Assembly: GCA_944392935.1 (NCBI GenBank) | Contig: CALXYI010000060.1 | Coordinates: 1-64,000, forward strand | Length of the DNA stretch: 64,000 bases | Reading direction: 5' to 3' | DNA from: an uncultured Spirochaetaceae bacterium | GTDB lineage: Bacteria; Spirochaetota; Spirochaetia; Sphaerochaetales; Sphaerochaetaceae | Shown here: positions 51,131 to 59,874 of the stretch, piece by piece | Position numbering within the stretch: position 1 is the first letter of the stretch | Layout of the letters: the number at the start of each line of letters is the position of its first letter | Program-made: the position numbers and the translations under genes | Notes under the pieces: generated by a model | What the model saw: only the letters and a program-made list of their open reading frames with translations | Databases searched by the model: none | Told to the model about the DNA's origin: nothing

Positions 51131-53338
51131 ATGAACAAAAGATTCCTTCTTATATCATTATTCTTCATCTCTATCTCTCTATTATGGATTTCCTGCAATG
51201 CAGATATCCTCATAAACAATGGAGAGATAACGCTGCCGGAGAACAATACCAGCAAGGATGAAGGTACGGGTACCGATATTCCTCCTGTAGAGCTCGCAAA
51301 GCCAACACGCGTAAACGCAACGAAATCATATTATGCAGACAGCATCAACATAACATGGTCTGCTGTGCCTGGAGCTGATTACTACACAATCGAGAAAACC
51401 GCACATGAAGAAGAGCTGCTGCAGGGAACTGAAGTATGGACAGAAATACAGCAATCCATCATGAGTACAAGCTTCAAGGATCATGATAATCTGCAGCCTT
51501 CGATGTACTATAGCTATCGTGTCACTGCGCACACGAATGAAGGAGTATTCAGCCCGGTCTCTGCATCATCGACAGGAACCATACTGGCATCTCCTGAAGT
51601 CGTTACGGTATCGCAGGGAGAAAGCGAGTCAGAGATATATGTCATCTGGGAACAGATGCCTCATGTCAATTCCTATATTATCTATATGTCGTCCGGGGAT
51701 ACGATCTCTGGTGTGGCCAGTGAGGTAAAAGCCACCGTCGCGTCACGTGAAGGAGTTCAGAATGGATACGCATACCAGATTGATCCGAATCGTGAAAGCG
51801 GAAAGGAACTTGCATTCGGAATATGCAGTGTAGGTGATACGGGAAACAGATCTGATATAAGCCTTCCCCGAATCGGATATACAATCATACCCGGTGCACC
51901 TTCGCAGCCGGATATCAACCCGCAGGAGGATGTCACAAAAGGCACTTCCACGGCCGGGATAACGATCAAATTCCGAACCAATGCAGAGAATCCCGATTTC
52001 CTCATAAGGAGATCTTCTCCGGGAAGCAGTGAAGAGGTCATCCTCGATACATCCACATCGGAAGCTGATAGGGATAATATCACTGCGATCTCTGCAAATG
52101 AATATGAATTCACAGACTATGCAGTTGCCAGGAATGTTGAATATACATACTCGGTGATTGCGATAAATGATATCGGCATGTCACAGGCTGCCTCTGCTTC
52201 CGGCTACCTGCTCTCCCCTGTCACCAATGTCTCGCTGAATCCAGTCACGACAAACGATAGATTCGGCTATGAGCTTAGCTTCAGGCTTCCTGTAGGAAGC
52301 GATGACCCTGACCGTACTGCGGTATATGAGTATGATATCGTTGCGACATCCAAGGGAGGCACTACCCTCTGGCAGGAGACATATTCGGATGCTGATATCA
52401 GCGGACAGATGGGCAGATTCTTCGACTTTGCAAGGAATGTAACAAGGGAAGAGGAAGAGAAAGAGCTGCAGAAGATCGAGATAACTGTCAAATACGATGG
52501 AATGACGACATCCACAGCAACATCGAATATCATCGCGGATATTCCTGACGGAATCGACACGATGGAGGCCTCCAGCAATTCAAAGCCGCTCTCCTCCGAT
52601 AGTCCTAATTCCAGGGGTGTCTATCCTGTTCATGTCCGTTGGACGACTGAATCGACATCACCGAATTTCACACTATTCAGGCAGGACCAGGATGGCAATC
52701 TCACGAAGTTCAATGTTTCCGGCCGTGAATACACAGACGAATCGACAATGCCGCTCGTGATATATGAATACTGGATCGAGGCAAAAGATGCCCTGGGAAG
52801 GACCTTTGGAGAGCCGCATGCTGCCAATTCCTATGGAGCTGTTACCCTTGAAGTCTATAAGGATATGTTCGAATCCCTTTCGCTTAAGCCATGGGATAAA
52901 CAGTCCTATGTTCCCTCAGAGTACAGGACCTGGTGGAAGAATACAGAAGTGGCAAAGAAAATAGAGAAAGGCAATTCATCAAGCCTCACGACTCAGATGG
53001 ATGCCCTTGGATCAGCTTCTGCCAGTGCCCATTTCCATAATGGACGAGTTGACTATAATGCTTCGATGAATGGCATAGGCGCGATAATATCATTCACGTA
53101 TACCAACTTCGGAGAGAATGCGAACTGGTGGATGAATGGCCAGTACTCAATGGACGTGGATGCCAGTGGGACAGGCAGCGCTTCAACTGCTACAAACGGT
53201 TTCGATATACAGGGAATGTATCCCGGCCACATCGGCTTGGAGGAAATAAGAGTCTCTAGCAAAGCTTTCACAGGAAGATATACGATCAGATACGATTATG
53301 GCACCGGTGAAAGCACGACAGCTATGGTTGATGTATGA
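51131..53338 (+). CDS. Lipoprotein with fibronectin-III-like domains
   Basis: 735 residues. Signal peptide with lipobox WISC (Cys about 22). A Thr/Asn/Pro-rich linker to residue 55, then FN3-like units near 56 (INITWSAVPGADYYTIEK), 153 (IYVIWEQMPHVNSYIIYM), 253, 362 and 481. The C-terminal domain from about 580 shares a WW, then H-x-G-x-VDYN arrangement with the preceding protein. SD AAGGGAGAAG lies before ATG 51131, 13 bp after the upstream stop. Its stop overlaps the next start (ATGA). Function unknown; probably partner of the neighbours. Confidence 0.83.
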   Translation: MNKRFLLISLFFISISLLWISCNADILINNGEITLPENNTSKDEGTGTDIPPVELAKPTRVNATKSYYADSINITWSAVPGADYYTIEKTAHEEELLQGTEVWTEIQQSIMSTSFKDHDNLQPSMYYSYRVTAHTNEGVFSPVSASSTGTILASPEVVTVSQGESESEIYVIWEQMPHVNSYIIYMSSGDTISGVASEVKATVASREGVQNGYAYQIDPNRESGKELAFGICSVGDTGNRSDISLPRIGYTIIPGAPSQPDINPQEDVTKGTSTAGITIKFRTNAENPDFLIRRSSPGSSEEVILDTSTSEADRDNITAISANEYEFTDYAVARNVEYTYSVIAINDIGMSQAASASGYLLSPVTNVSLNPVTTNDRFGYELSFRLPVGSDDPDRTAVYEYDIVATSKGGTTLWQETYSDADISGQMGRFFDFARNVTREEEEKELQKIEITVKYDGMTTSTATSNIIADIPDGIDTMEASSNSKPLSSDSPNSRGVYPVHVRWTTESTSPNFTLFRQDQDGNLTKFNVSGREYTDESTMPLVIYEYWIEAKDALGRTFGEPHAANSYGAVTLEVYKDMFESLSLKPWDKQSYVPSEYRTWWKNTEVAKKIEKGNSSSLTTQMDALGSASASAHFHNGRVDYNASMNGIGAIISFTYTNFGENANWWMNGQYSMDVDASGTGSASTATNGFDIQGMYPGHIGLEEIRVSSKAFTGRYTIRYDYGTGESTTAMVDV

Positions 53339-53781
53339 AAAGAAGAAATAGAAGGATATCCGTTATTGCCTTAATGCTGTTCTCGTTATTATTCATCGGG
53401 TGCGATGATATGAAATCATTGATGAGCCTGATTCCGAAATTCGAATCAAGCCTACCCAATGTGATTTCAGGAAAATTCGCCTATTATGAGAATGAAACGG
53501 ATCAGTCTCAAAGAATATATACCGAACTGTATGAATTCGATCCTATCAATAGGACCTTCACCCATTCGGTTGCAGGAGAGGATGAAGAAAGGAAAGGCTC
53601 GTACACCTATGCCTATTCTGATTTCATAATAACGGAATGCAATGGTTTCCTGACTCTCGCATATGAAGATGGAACATCAGCTGCATATGCATTCAAATAT
53701 GAAGCCACAGCTGTTGGCGGACCTGTATCCATTACATTGAGACAGGATAACGTGGATAAGGTGCTTATCTTCGAGCCATAG
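53335..53781 (+). CDS. Small lipoprotein in the FN3 operon
   Basis: 148 residues. Signal peptide with lipobox FIGC. The mature part is beta-rich (SGKFAYYENETDQSQRIYTE, NGFLTLAYEDGTSAAYAFKY), resembling a lipocalin-like or small beta-barrel lipoprotein, but no family is recognised. The start overlaps the preceding stop by 4 bp. 18 bp separate it from the barrel gene, so the four genes form one operon. Confidence 0.75.
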   Translation: MKRRNRRISVIALMLFSLLFIGCDDMKSLMSLIPKFESSLPNVISGKFAYYENETDQSQRIYTELYEFDPINRTFTHSVAGEDEERKGSYTYAYSDFIITECNGFLTLAYEDGTSAAYAFKYEATAVGGPVSITLRQDNVDKVLIFEP

Positions 53782-53799
53782 AGAAGGAGGAGCAAACGG

Positions 53800-54462
53800 A
53801 TGTATGGAACAATGAAGAAGCTTGCAATGATCCTCCTGATGGTGCTTTTTGCCGTCTCTGCATATGCAGATGAGATCATCGAGGCCGAAGAGCCTTCAGG
53901 GATAAAAATCGAGGAAGAGTCGACGAATAACAGAAGCAGCTACGATCCAGACACCTATGATTACACTTTCGGCCTTATCCCAACAGAAGAACTTGATATC
54001 TATTTCGCTTCACATCTGTATATGGATACGACAATGCTCTATGGATATCCGACGATTGGGGCCACATGGGATATCGGTCTCGGTGTCGATACCGTAACGA
54101 TTGCAGCGTATGTGAAATATGCGCATTTCTTCAAACCGCTTGGTTCTGGTACCGGCAATCTTTATATCGCCGAGGAAATGACGGAGATCGGGCTTTCGTT
54201 CAAAGTACGGGCCTATGAGCTTGGACGGTTCAATGTAAGCTTCGGGATAAATACCGGATGGTATCAGCAGTGGCTGATGCATTATTCCAGCGCAAATACC
54301 TACAGTCTCGTAAACAACGGACTGATGATCAGGCCTGAAGCTTCGATTGGGTGGAACTGGATTGGCAGATGGAACATGGAAATCGGCTTATTCTATCAGA
54401 CTCCTCTCTACCCTACATATGAAGGCTACAACGGATGGGGCGTATTCATTAAGCTGGTTTGA
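53800..54462 (+). CDS. Outer-membrane beta-barrel-like protein
   Basis: 220 residues. Signal peptide (KKLAMILLMVLFAVSAYADE) with AYA-D cleavage. The mature chain has alternating aromatic/hydrophobic strands (TVTIAAYVKYAHFF, GLSFKVRAYELGRFNVSFGI, NWIGRWNMEIGLFYQTPLYP) and ends in WGVFIKLV, close to an outer-membrane insertion signal. An acidic spacer follows the signal. Last gene of the FN3 lipoprotein operon. A C-terminal fragment of a homologue lies at 47.2-47.4 kb. ATG 53800 follows AGGAGG. Confidence 0.78.
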   Translation: MYGTMKKLAMILLMVLFAVSAYADEIIEAEEPSGIKIEEESTNNRSSYDPDTYDYTFGLIPTEELDIYFASHLYMDTTMLYGYPTIGATWDIGLGVDTVTIAAYVKYAHFFKPLGSGTGNLYIAEEMTEIGLSFKVRAYELGRFNVSFGINTGWYQQWLMHYSSANTYSLVNNGLMIRPEASIGWNWIGRWNMEIGLFYQTPLYPTYEGYNGWGVFIKLV

Positions 54463-54480
54463 TGTCATGGTCTAAGCAGG

Positions 54481-54517
54481 AAAAAGAGATGCCCCGGGAC
54501 TGCGATGCAATCCCGGG
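54481..54517 (-). terminator. Terminator between converging envelope gene sets
   Basis: CCCGGGA and TCCCGGG pair across an 11-base loop. On the minus strand it is followed by GGCATCTCTTTTT, so it serves the barrel gene ending at 54543; it may also stop the plus-strand operon. Confidence 0.65.
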
Positions 54518-54542
54518 ACGCTCTATCTGGAGAATTCCATTA

Positions 54543-55820
54543 TCAGAACTGATAACCTATCCTGAAGCCGAATCCAAGCCTGTCGAGCTTCGATGAGAGC
54601 TCTGCATTGAAACCGCCACACTCCACTCCGAGAGCAGCCTCCCTGGATTCATACTTGGCATATATGCCGAGATCTTCGCTTATGTCATAGTCGAATCTGA
54701 CGGAGAAGAAGCTGAATAGATCGATCTCGTAGCCTTTCACATGACTCTGCCAGATTATCTGGCTGTAGATATTGCTGAACTCCACATCCAGATGGTACCT
54801 TCCTTTATCCCAGAGGATTGATGCCGCTATGTCGAATGGCCTGAAATAGAGGTTGTCATCATGGATGAACTCGAATCCCGAGACTATCTCCTCCGCACCG
54901 AAGTACCAGTATGTCTGGAATGATGGAGCATTGCGGAAATCAAGAGTGAATGACAGCTCATCATCCAGGCGGTAGAACATGCCGAGGTTGAGGTCGATCT
55001 CAGCTCCGAAGTCGTAGATGTTGGAGGCGAACAGCGTAAGAGGTGCATTGTCCATCCTTGCCTGGATGAATACGCTGTCCGCTATTGTCGAGCGGAACAC
55101 AAGCTGAGGGCTTATGGAGAACCCTATTGCGAATACATCCTCATAGACAAAGGCTCCATAGCCGAAATCCGCCCCGACTGCGATTCCGAACTCATTGCCG
55201 TAGTCATGGCCTTCTGTGGAAAGGGATGTCAGGAGAGATTCCGTTCCATCGAAGAAGAAATCCACGTTCCAGTTCCATCCGAAGCCATTGCTTACCTTGC
55301 CGCCATAGAGTCCAAGCCCCATATTGAGATCGCTCCCCAGCAGATGCATCGGGTATTCCACGGCTCCGCTTGAAAGTGAATTGAGAACAGCCTTCGCCTG
55401 GTTCCCATCCCCTATCTCTGTATCGAAGCGTCCTCCATCCTGGAGATACTCACGGATATATGCGGCAGCTTCCTCTCCGGAGTATCCTGAGGGATAACCG
55501 GGATCGAAATCGAAGATGCTGCTGATTGCATCGTAATTTTCCGAGAGGAAATCATCGCTCTGGTTCAAAAGGTGATGCCTAAGGTAATCAGCGCTGCTGG
55601 TAAGCGTGGAGGCAGGGGACGAGAGGAACCTGAGTCCATCTATCTCGCTCTCTCCATAGAGCCTGAAGCCGAATGGAACGGACTGGCTTATCTCAGCAAG
55701 CCTTCCCGGGCTCGTGACCCACTCTTCCTTCTCCCTTATCTCCTTCATGGGAATCATGGCAGCGGGGAGACTGGATGCGATCACTGCTATCAGGAGGAAA
55801 ACAGAAAGAGCACGTTTCAT
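54543..55820 (-). CDS. Outer-membrane beta-barrel protein, unknown function
   Basis: About 425 residues. Signal peptide MKRALSVFLLIAVIASSLPA-A. A helical 130-residue region (YLRHHLLNQSDDFLSENYDA) precedes a long stretch of beta strands rich in aromatic residues (FGWNWNVDFFFD, LSFTLDFRNAPSFQTYWYF, LFSFFSVRFDYD). The C-terminus FGFRIGYQF ends in Phe, as outer-membrane proteins do. The ATG shares one base with the stop of the upstream lipoprotein (TGATG), and GGGAGGG lies just upstream, indicating coupled synthesis. Confidence 0.8.
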   Translation of the reverse strand: MKRALSVFLLIAVIASSLPAAMIPMKEIREKEEWVTSPGRLAEISQSVPFGFRLYGESEIDGLRFLSSPASTLTSSADYLRHHLLNQSDDFLSENYDAISSIFDFDPGYPSGYSGEEAAAYIREYLQDGGRFDTEIGDGNQAKAVLNSLSSGAVEYPMHLLGSDLNMGLGLYGGKVSNGFGWNWNVDFFFDGTESLLTSLSTEGHDYGNEFGIAVGADFGYGAFVYEDVFAIGFSISPQLVFRSTIADSVFIQARMDNAPLTLFASNIYDFGAEIDLNLGMFYRLDDELSFTLDFRNAPSFQTYWYFGAEEIVSGFEFIHDDNLYFRPFDIAASILWDKGRYHLDVEFSNIYSQIIWQSHVKGYEIDLFSFFSVRFDYDISEDLGIYAKYESREAALGVECGGFNAELSSKLDRLGFGFRIGYQF

Positions 55821-57751
55821 CAGTTGCCCTCCCATTCAAGAATATAAGTGTAAGGTGATTCTTCTTTATACATATCCTCATCCGTATAGATTACATCCTT
55901 CATGAGGGCTAACGAATCCGGATGCTGATTCTTCCGTAGATAGCTATTTCCAATTGTTGCTATTATATCAAAAGATGATTTTGCCTGTATTCTGTTATAA
56001 AATATCAGGTAGCAATTACCATTCTCGGTTTCCAACAATCGGAATTCAGTTTTTGTATTTGCTGTTGACTCCAGAAGGTTCGCTGTAGATTGAACAGAAG
56101 CGATATACCAATCATTGTTCTTGATTGAGCTATCCTTTGATACTACCATCCAGTTCTTAACAAGTCCTGCTCCTTCAGGGTCAGCATTCCATTTGAAATT
56201 GTTCCACATATATGCATTCTGATAAGATTCATTCGCATTACCTTCGTTATATGTATATAAACAATCAACGGAACCATTGGAAATACTTGGATCTACTAGC
56301 GGACATAGCCTTACAGAAGTGTCATTCGCTGGTGCAAAGGGCTGCTTGTTTGGATCCTGTGTAGAGGCAAAGAAATAATATGTATAGTCACTTTCTTTCC
56401 CTGTGGCATTATTTATCGTTGAGGCAAGTTCGACATTCACAACGAATTCCTGCATATAGTTGCCGCCGCTGCTGGATGAATATCTGCTGTCATAGAATCT
56501 GAATGTTCCTGAGAATGCCTCTGTCTCAATCTCAATGGGAACTGCTGCATCCGCAAGCTTTATATAACCTGAATATGCAGGAGCATGATTGCTCTCAAGT
56601 CCTGTGATCGTCAGCTTTAGGGTATTTCCCACAGTCTCCTTCTTGAGCATTTTCCCCATGTCACTTGAATTGAATCCGTTAAGATGGACTTCGAGAAGAG
56701 ACTCATAATCATCAGCGATTCCATCTGCCAGCGGTATCTCTGCCCAGTAGTTCTGGCGTCCTTCCTTTTCCTTCGCAAGGACTACCTGTGATGTGAACTC
56801 GATTGTATTGCTTACAGATATCAGATCAGAGCCATTATACGCTTCAATTCTGAAGAGACCTGTATCGAAAACATCGAAGTCAAATGTGCATGAGGTATCA
56901 GGAGCAGCAATCCTTTCCCTCTGCTGCCCATAAGTGAGATTCATGAGAACAATCGAATCTGCATTCGAAGGGATATTGCTTGCGATCAGCATATTGCTCT
57001 GGGCTGATAGTTCCATGGTGACTGATCCGGTATAGACACCGGACTGTGCTTTCCATGGCAGAGTACCCCATTCTTCCCCTGAATACCTGTGATAGAGATT
57101 GATCTGATAATCCGTATTTGAATCAAGATCAGCTATCGTAATCCGATTATCATCCGATAATCCTGCTGCTGTTATCGATGGATTCCCATTGAGGGAATAT
57201 CCAAATTCCATGCCTCCAGGGATGAGCTCGGAAGCAATCTGGATGACTACCGAGTTCTCATTCCTTGCATAGACATATGCCTCCGGTGAAACGCTGTTTA
57301 TATCAACACGTTCCTTCGATACGGAAATGGCAGTCATGAATTCCCAGCTATCTGCTTCCGGGTTCGTTGATGAGCGGGAGGCGTATATGGATATCATATA
57401 TTCGTTTTCCGCAATCTCCGGCAAAGCATCTGTGCTGATCTCCATCGAATAGAAGCCATCGGACAGGGGCCTCACATCTGCCTTTGCTATGAAGCGCGGA
57501 GTTTCGCCTGCCGTTGCCCGTGACTGATTCATATCATTATCGACAGAATAGCCATAGGAATGGGCATTCATGACTCCTTTGAATCTTATCGATATCGTTG
57601 TTCCATCATTCGATGATGTCACGGAGCCTGCAGATGCACCGGTATCAAGCTCAGGCTCGGAAAGCTCCTTGTAGCTTACGGGAGAGCAGCCGGTCATCAG
57701 TGCTGCGATAAGCATCATGGCAAGGAAAATATGGAATACACTTCTATGCAT
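55820..57751 (-). CDS. FN3-like lipoprotein coupled to a barrel protein
   Basis: About 643 residues. Signal peptide with lipobox LMTGC. Beta-rich modules with FN3-like boundaries (TTISIRFKGVMNAHSYGYSV, NSVVIQIASELIPGGMEFGY, DLDSNTDYQINLYHRYSGEE). The C-terminal third (SGTFRFYDSRYSSSSGGNYM onward) looks like a separate beta domain, and its G+C is lower than the 5' part. Start ATG 57751 follows TTGGAG. The gene is coupled to the barrel gene. It mirrors the FN3 lipoprotein/barrel operon on the other strand. Confidence 0.78.
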   Translation of the reverse strand: MHRSVFHIFLAMMLIAALMTGCSPVSYKELSEPELDTGASAGSVTSSNDGTTISIRFKGVMNAHSYGYSVDNDMNQSRATAGETPRFIAKADVRPLSDGFYSMEISTDALPEIAENEYMISIYASRSSTNPEADSWEFMTAISVSKERVDINSVSPEAYVYARNENSVVIQIASELIPGGMEFGYSLNGNPSITAAGLSDDNRITIADLDSNTDYQINLYHRYSGEEWGTLPWKAQSGVYTGSVTMELSAQSNMLIASNIPSNADSIVLMNLTYGQQRERIAAPDTSCTFDFDVFDTGLFRIEAYNGSDLISVSNTIEFTSQVVLAKEKEGRQNYWAEIPLADGIADDYESLLEVHLNGFNSSDMGKMLKKETVGNTLKLTITGLESNHAPAYSGYIKLADAAVPIEIETEAFSGTFRFYDSRYSSSSGGNYMQEFVVNVELASTINNATGKESDYTYYFFASTQDPNKQPFAPANDTSVRLCPLVDPSISNGSVDCLYTYNEGNANESYQNAYMWNNFKWNADPEGAGLVKNWMVVSKDSSIKNNDWYIASVQSTANLLESTANTKTEFRLLETENGNCYLIFYNRIQAKSSFDIIATIGNSYLRKNQHPDSLALMKDVIYTDEDMYKEESPYTYILEWEGN

Positions 57752-57947
57752 ATCAATACTCCAATCCGCCCCACTGAAGCTGACACTAACACAGGAAATT
57801 GTAAGAATCAAGGACTTATCGAACAAAAATAACTGATATTGTTAGATAAAATCTGTAAAAATGGGATGATATATCCACGCAGAGCCACGATATCCACAGA
57901 AAATATGAATGAAAGCATAATTCCGGAAAGCGACGCCTCCCGCAGCC

Positions 57948-58802
57948 TTATGGCTGCTTGATGCTTCCTGCCAGCTTCTCGACTTCCTCGATCGGGATAT
58001 CTGTAAGCTCTGCGACTTCGGATATGGCATAGCTTTTCTTCCTGAGCATCTTCATGGCTATCTGCCTCTGGCGCTCAGCCCTGCCTTCCTTTCGTCCTTT
58101 CTCCATGCCTTTCTCAAGGTTCTCAGTCTCTATCCTGTAGAGCATCCCATATGTGTCACGAAGCATCATCTCGTCCCCCTTCACCCTGTAGAGAGCGGCT
58201 CTCATCATCGGGCTCCTCATCCTGCCAAGGTCCTTCTCCGAGAGGTCGCTGAGAATCCGGCTCCTCTCCGTCTCGATTGTACCACGATAGCTCCCGTTTG
58301 CCACGTAGAACCATGTCCTGAACCCTTCCTGCACCTCTCCGTCATCCATGTCGGAGATGCCGAACCTGTATACATCCCGGCCCTTGCCGAACGGATTGCC
58401 GCAGGTGATGAAGAGCACTATCGATTCCCTCGTCAGGCTGTATCCCTCTCCCTTGCCCAGCGCACCTAGCTGGAGGAAGGCCATGTACCTCCCCATCCTC
58501 GCGCAGAGCCCTCCTGAACCGCCTAGGAAGCGCTGCATCTCTATGTCTATCTGCTCTCCATCCTTCCCCTCAGCGAATATGTCGAGGATGGCGGAGTGGC
58601 TGCCTATGCTTGAGAGGTGCTTCTGGGCCTGCACGCTGATGACGGTGATGTCATCCCGTCCTGTGAGGGTGCGCACGAGATGCTCCGTGCCCTCTATGTT
58701 GCCGTCGAATCCACGCATGAAGCCGATGTCATCGGCAAGCGTCAGCTCCTCGATCCTCTTACGGTATTCCTCTGGAATGGGCGGGATCATCTTCCTTTTC
58801 AT
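57948..58802 (-). CDS. Rpn-family PD-(D/E)XK nuclease (copy 2)
   Basis: 284 residues, intact, strongly similar to copy 1. Putative active-site Asp in AILDIFAEGKDG and Glu-x-Gln in IDIEMQ. The EKG/RKEGR linker is shorter than in copy 1, then the helical C-terminus ISEVAELTDIPIEEVEKLAG. ATG 58802 follows AGGAGG. It lies 101 bp behind copy 3 on the same strand. It shares a 108-bp perfect nucleotide match (57958-58065) with copy 3 (58908-59015) and a 78-bp one (58614-58691), while the central part differs. Confidence 0.88.
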   Translation of the reverse strand: MKRKMIPPIPEEYRKRIEELTLADDIGFMRGFDGNIEGTEHLVRTLTGRDDITVISVQAQKHLSSIGSHSAILDIFAEGKDGEQIDIEMQRFLGGSGGLCARMGRYMAFLQLGALGKGEGYSLTRESIVLFITCGNPFGKGRDVYRFGISDMDDGEVQEGFRTWFYVANGSYRGTIETERSRILSDLSEKDLGRMRSPMMRAALYRVKGDEMMLRDTYGMLYRIETENLEKGMEKGRKEGRAERQRQIAMKMLRKKSYAISEVAELTDIPIEEVEKLAGSIKQP

Positions 58803-58903
58803 TATTTCTTCCTCCTGAAAAGGAATACGCCTGGATCGTTCATTCATGCCAACTTCCGGGCATGGAAGAACTGATGAATACGTGGTTTTACACAGGATAA
58901 GGA

Positions 58904-59765
58904 TTATTTGATGCTTCCTGCCAGCTTCTCGACTTCCTCGATCGGGATATCTGTAAGCTCTGCGACTTCGGATATGGCATAGCTTTTCTTCCTGAGCATC
59001 TTCATGGCTATCTGCTTCTTTTCCCGGGCCCTGCCTTCCTTTCGCCCTTTCTCCATGCCTTTCCTGATTCCCTTCTCAAGGTTCTCAGTCTCTATCCTGT
59101 AGAGCATCCCATATGTATTGCGCATCATCATCTCGTCCCCCTTCACCCTGTAGAGAGCGGCCCTCATCATCGGGCTCCTCATCCTGCCAAGGTCCTTCTC
59201 CGAGAGGTCGCTGAGAATCCGGCTCCTCTCCGACTCCATTGTATCACGGTAGCTCCCGTTTGCCACTATGAAGGACTCCCTCCCTCCCTCCTGGCATCGG
59301 GGCTCCGGTGCGGTCCCGGGCCCTGAAGTCATATACCGCTCTTCCTTCACCGAAGGCATCTGTGTCGGTGATGAATATGACCATGACCTCTCCCGCATGG
59401 CTGTAGCTCTCCCCCTTATCCAGGGAATGCAGGACAAGGAGGGCTCCGTATCTTTCCGCTCTTGCCCCGAGCTCCGTCCTGGAGCCGCGGAAGCGCTGCA
59501 TCTCTATGTCTATCTGCTCTCCATTCCTCCCTTCTGCATAGATGTCGAGTATGACGGAGTGCCTGTCTATGCTTGGGAGGTGCTTCTGGGCCTGCACGCT
59601 GATGACGGTGATGTCATCCCGTCCTGTGAGGGTGCGCACGAGATGCTCCGTGCCTTCTATGTTGCCGTCGAATCCACGCATGAAGCCTATGTCATCGGCA
59701 AGCGTCAGCTCCTCTATCCTCTTGCGATATTTCTCGGGGATGGGCGAAATCGTCTTTCCCTTCAT
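58904..59765 (-). pseudogene. Rpn-family nuclease (copy 3), frameshifted at a TCCC repeat
   Basis: The 5' frame starts at ATG 59765 (MKGKTISPIPEKYRKR) after AGGAGG and runs into a +1 frame at the repeat 59277-59291, ending prematurely. The rest (SFIVANGSYRDTMESE to the end LAGSIK) continues in another frame. Removing one 4-bp unit restores a single frame (PGGRESFIVANGSYRD). Nothing else is broken, so it may be a phase-variable gene now OFF or a recently dead one. The Asp (VILDIYAEGRNG) and IDIEMQ motifs are intact upstream of the shift. Confidence 0.85.
59277..59291. repeat. Tetranucleotide repeat (TCCC/GGGA) inside Rpn copy 3
   Basis: TCCC occurs three times in a row plus TCC. It marks the exact frameshift position. 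Copy 2 has no such repeat at the equivalent place. Confidence 0.9.
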
Positions 59766-59817
59766 ATGCTCCTCCTTCTGAAGGGATATACGCCTCAACC
59801 TCTGATTCCTGTCGGAT

Positions 59818-59854
59818 TGCAGAAAGCCCTCCTGATCGTTTGGACCGGAGGGCT
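59818..59854 (-). terminator. Terminator of ppdK
   Basis: On the minus strand AGCCCTCC pairs with GGAGGGCT across 14 bases, followed by TTCT. It begins about 20 bp after the ppdK stop and precedes Rpn copy 3. Confidence 0.7.
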
Positions 59855-59874
59855 CATGCACTGGACTTATGCCA

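Noticed and set aside
53800-54462. Reading the barrel-like protein as a lipoprotein like its neighbours
   Set aside because: The signal peptide ends AYADE with no Cys, so signal peptidase I cleavage is expected.
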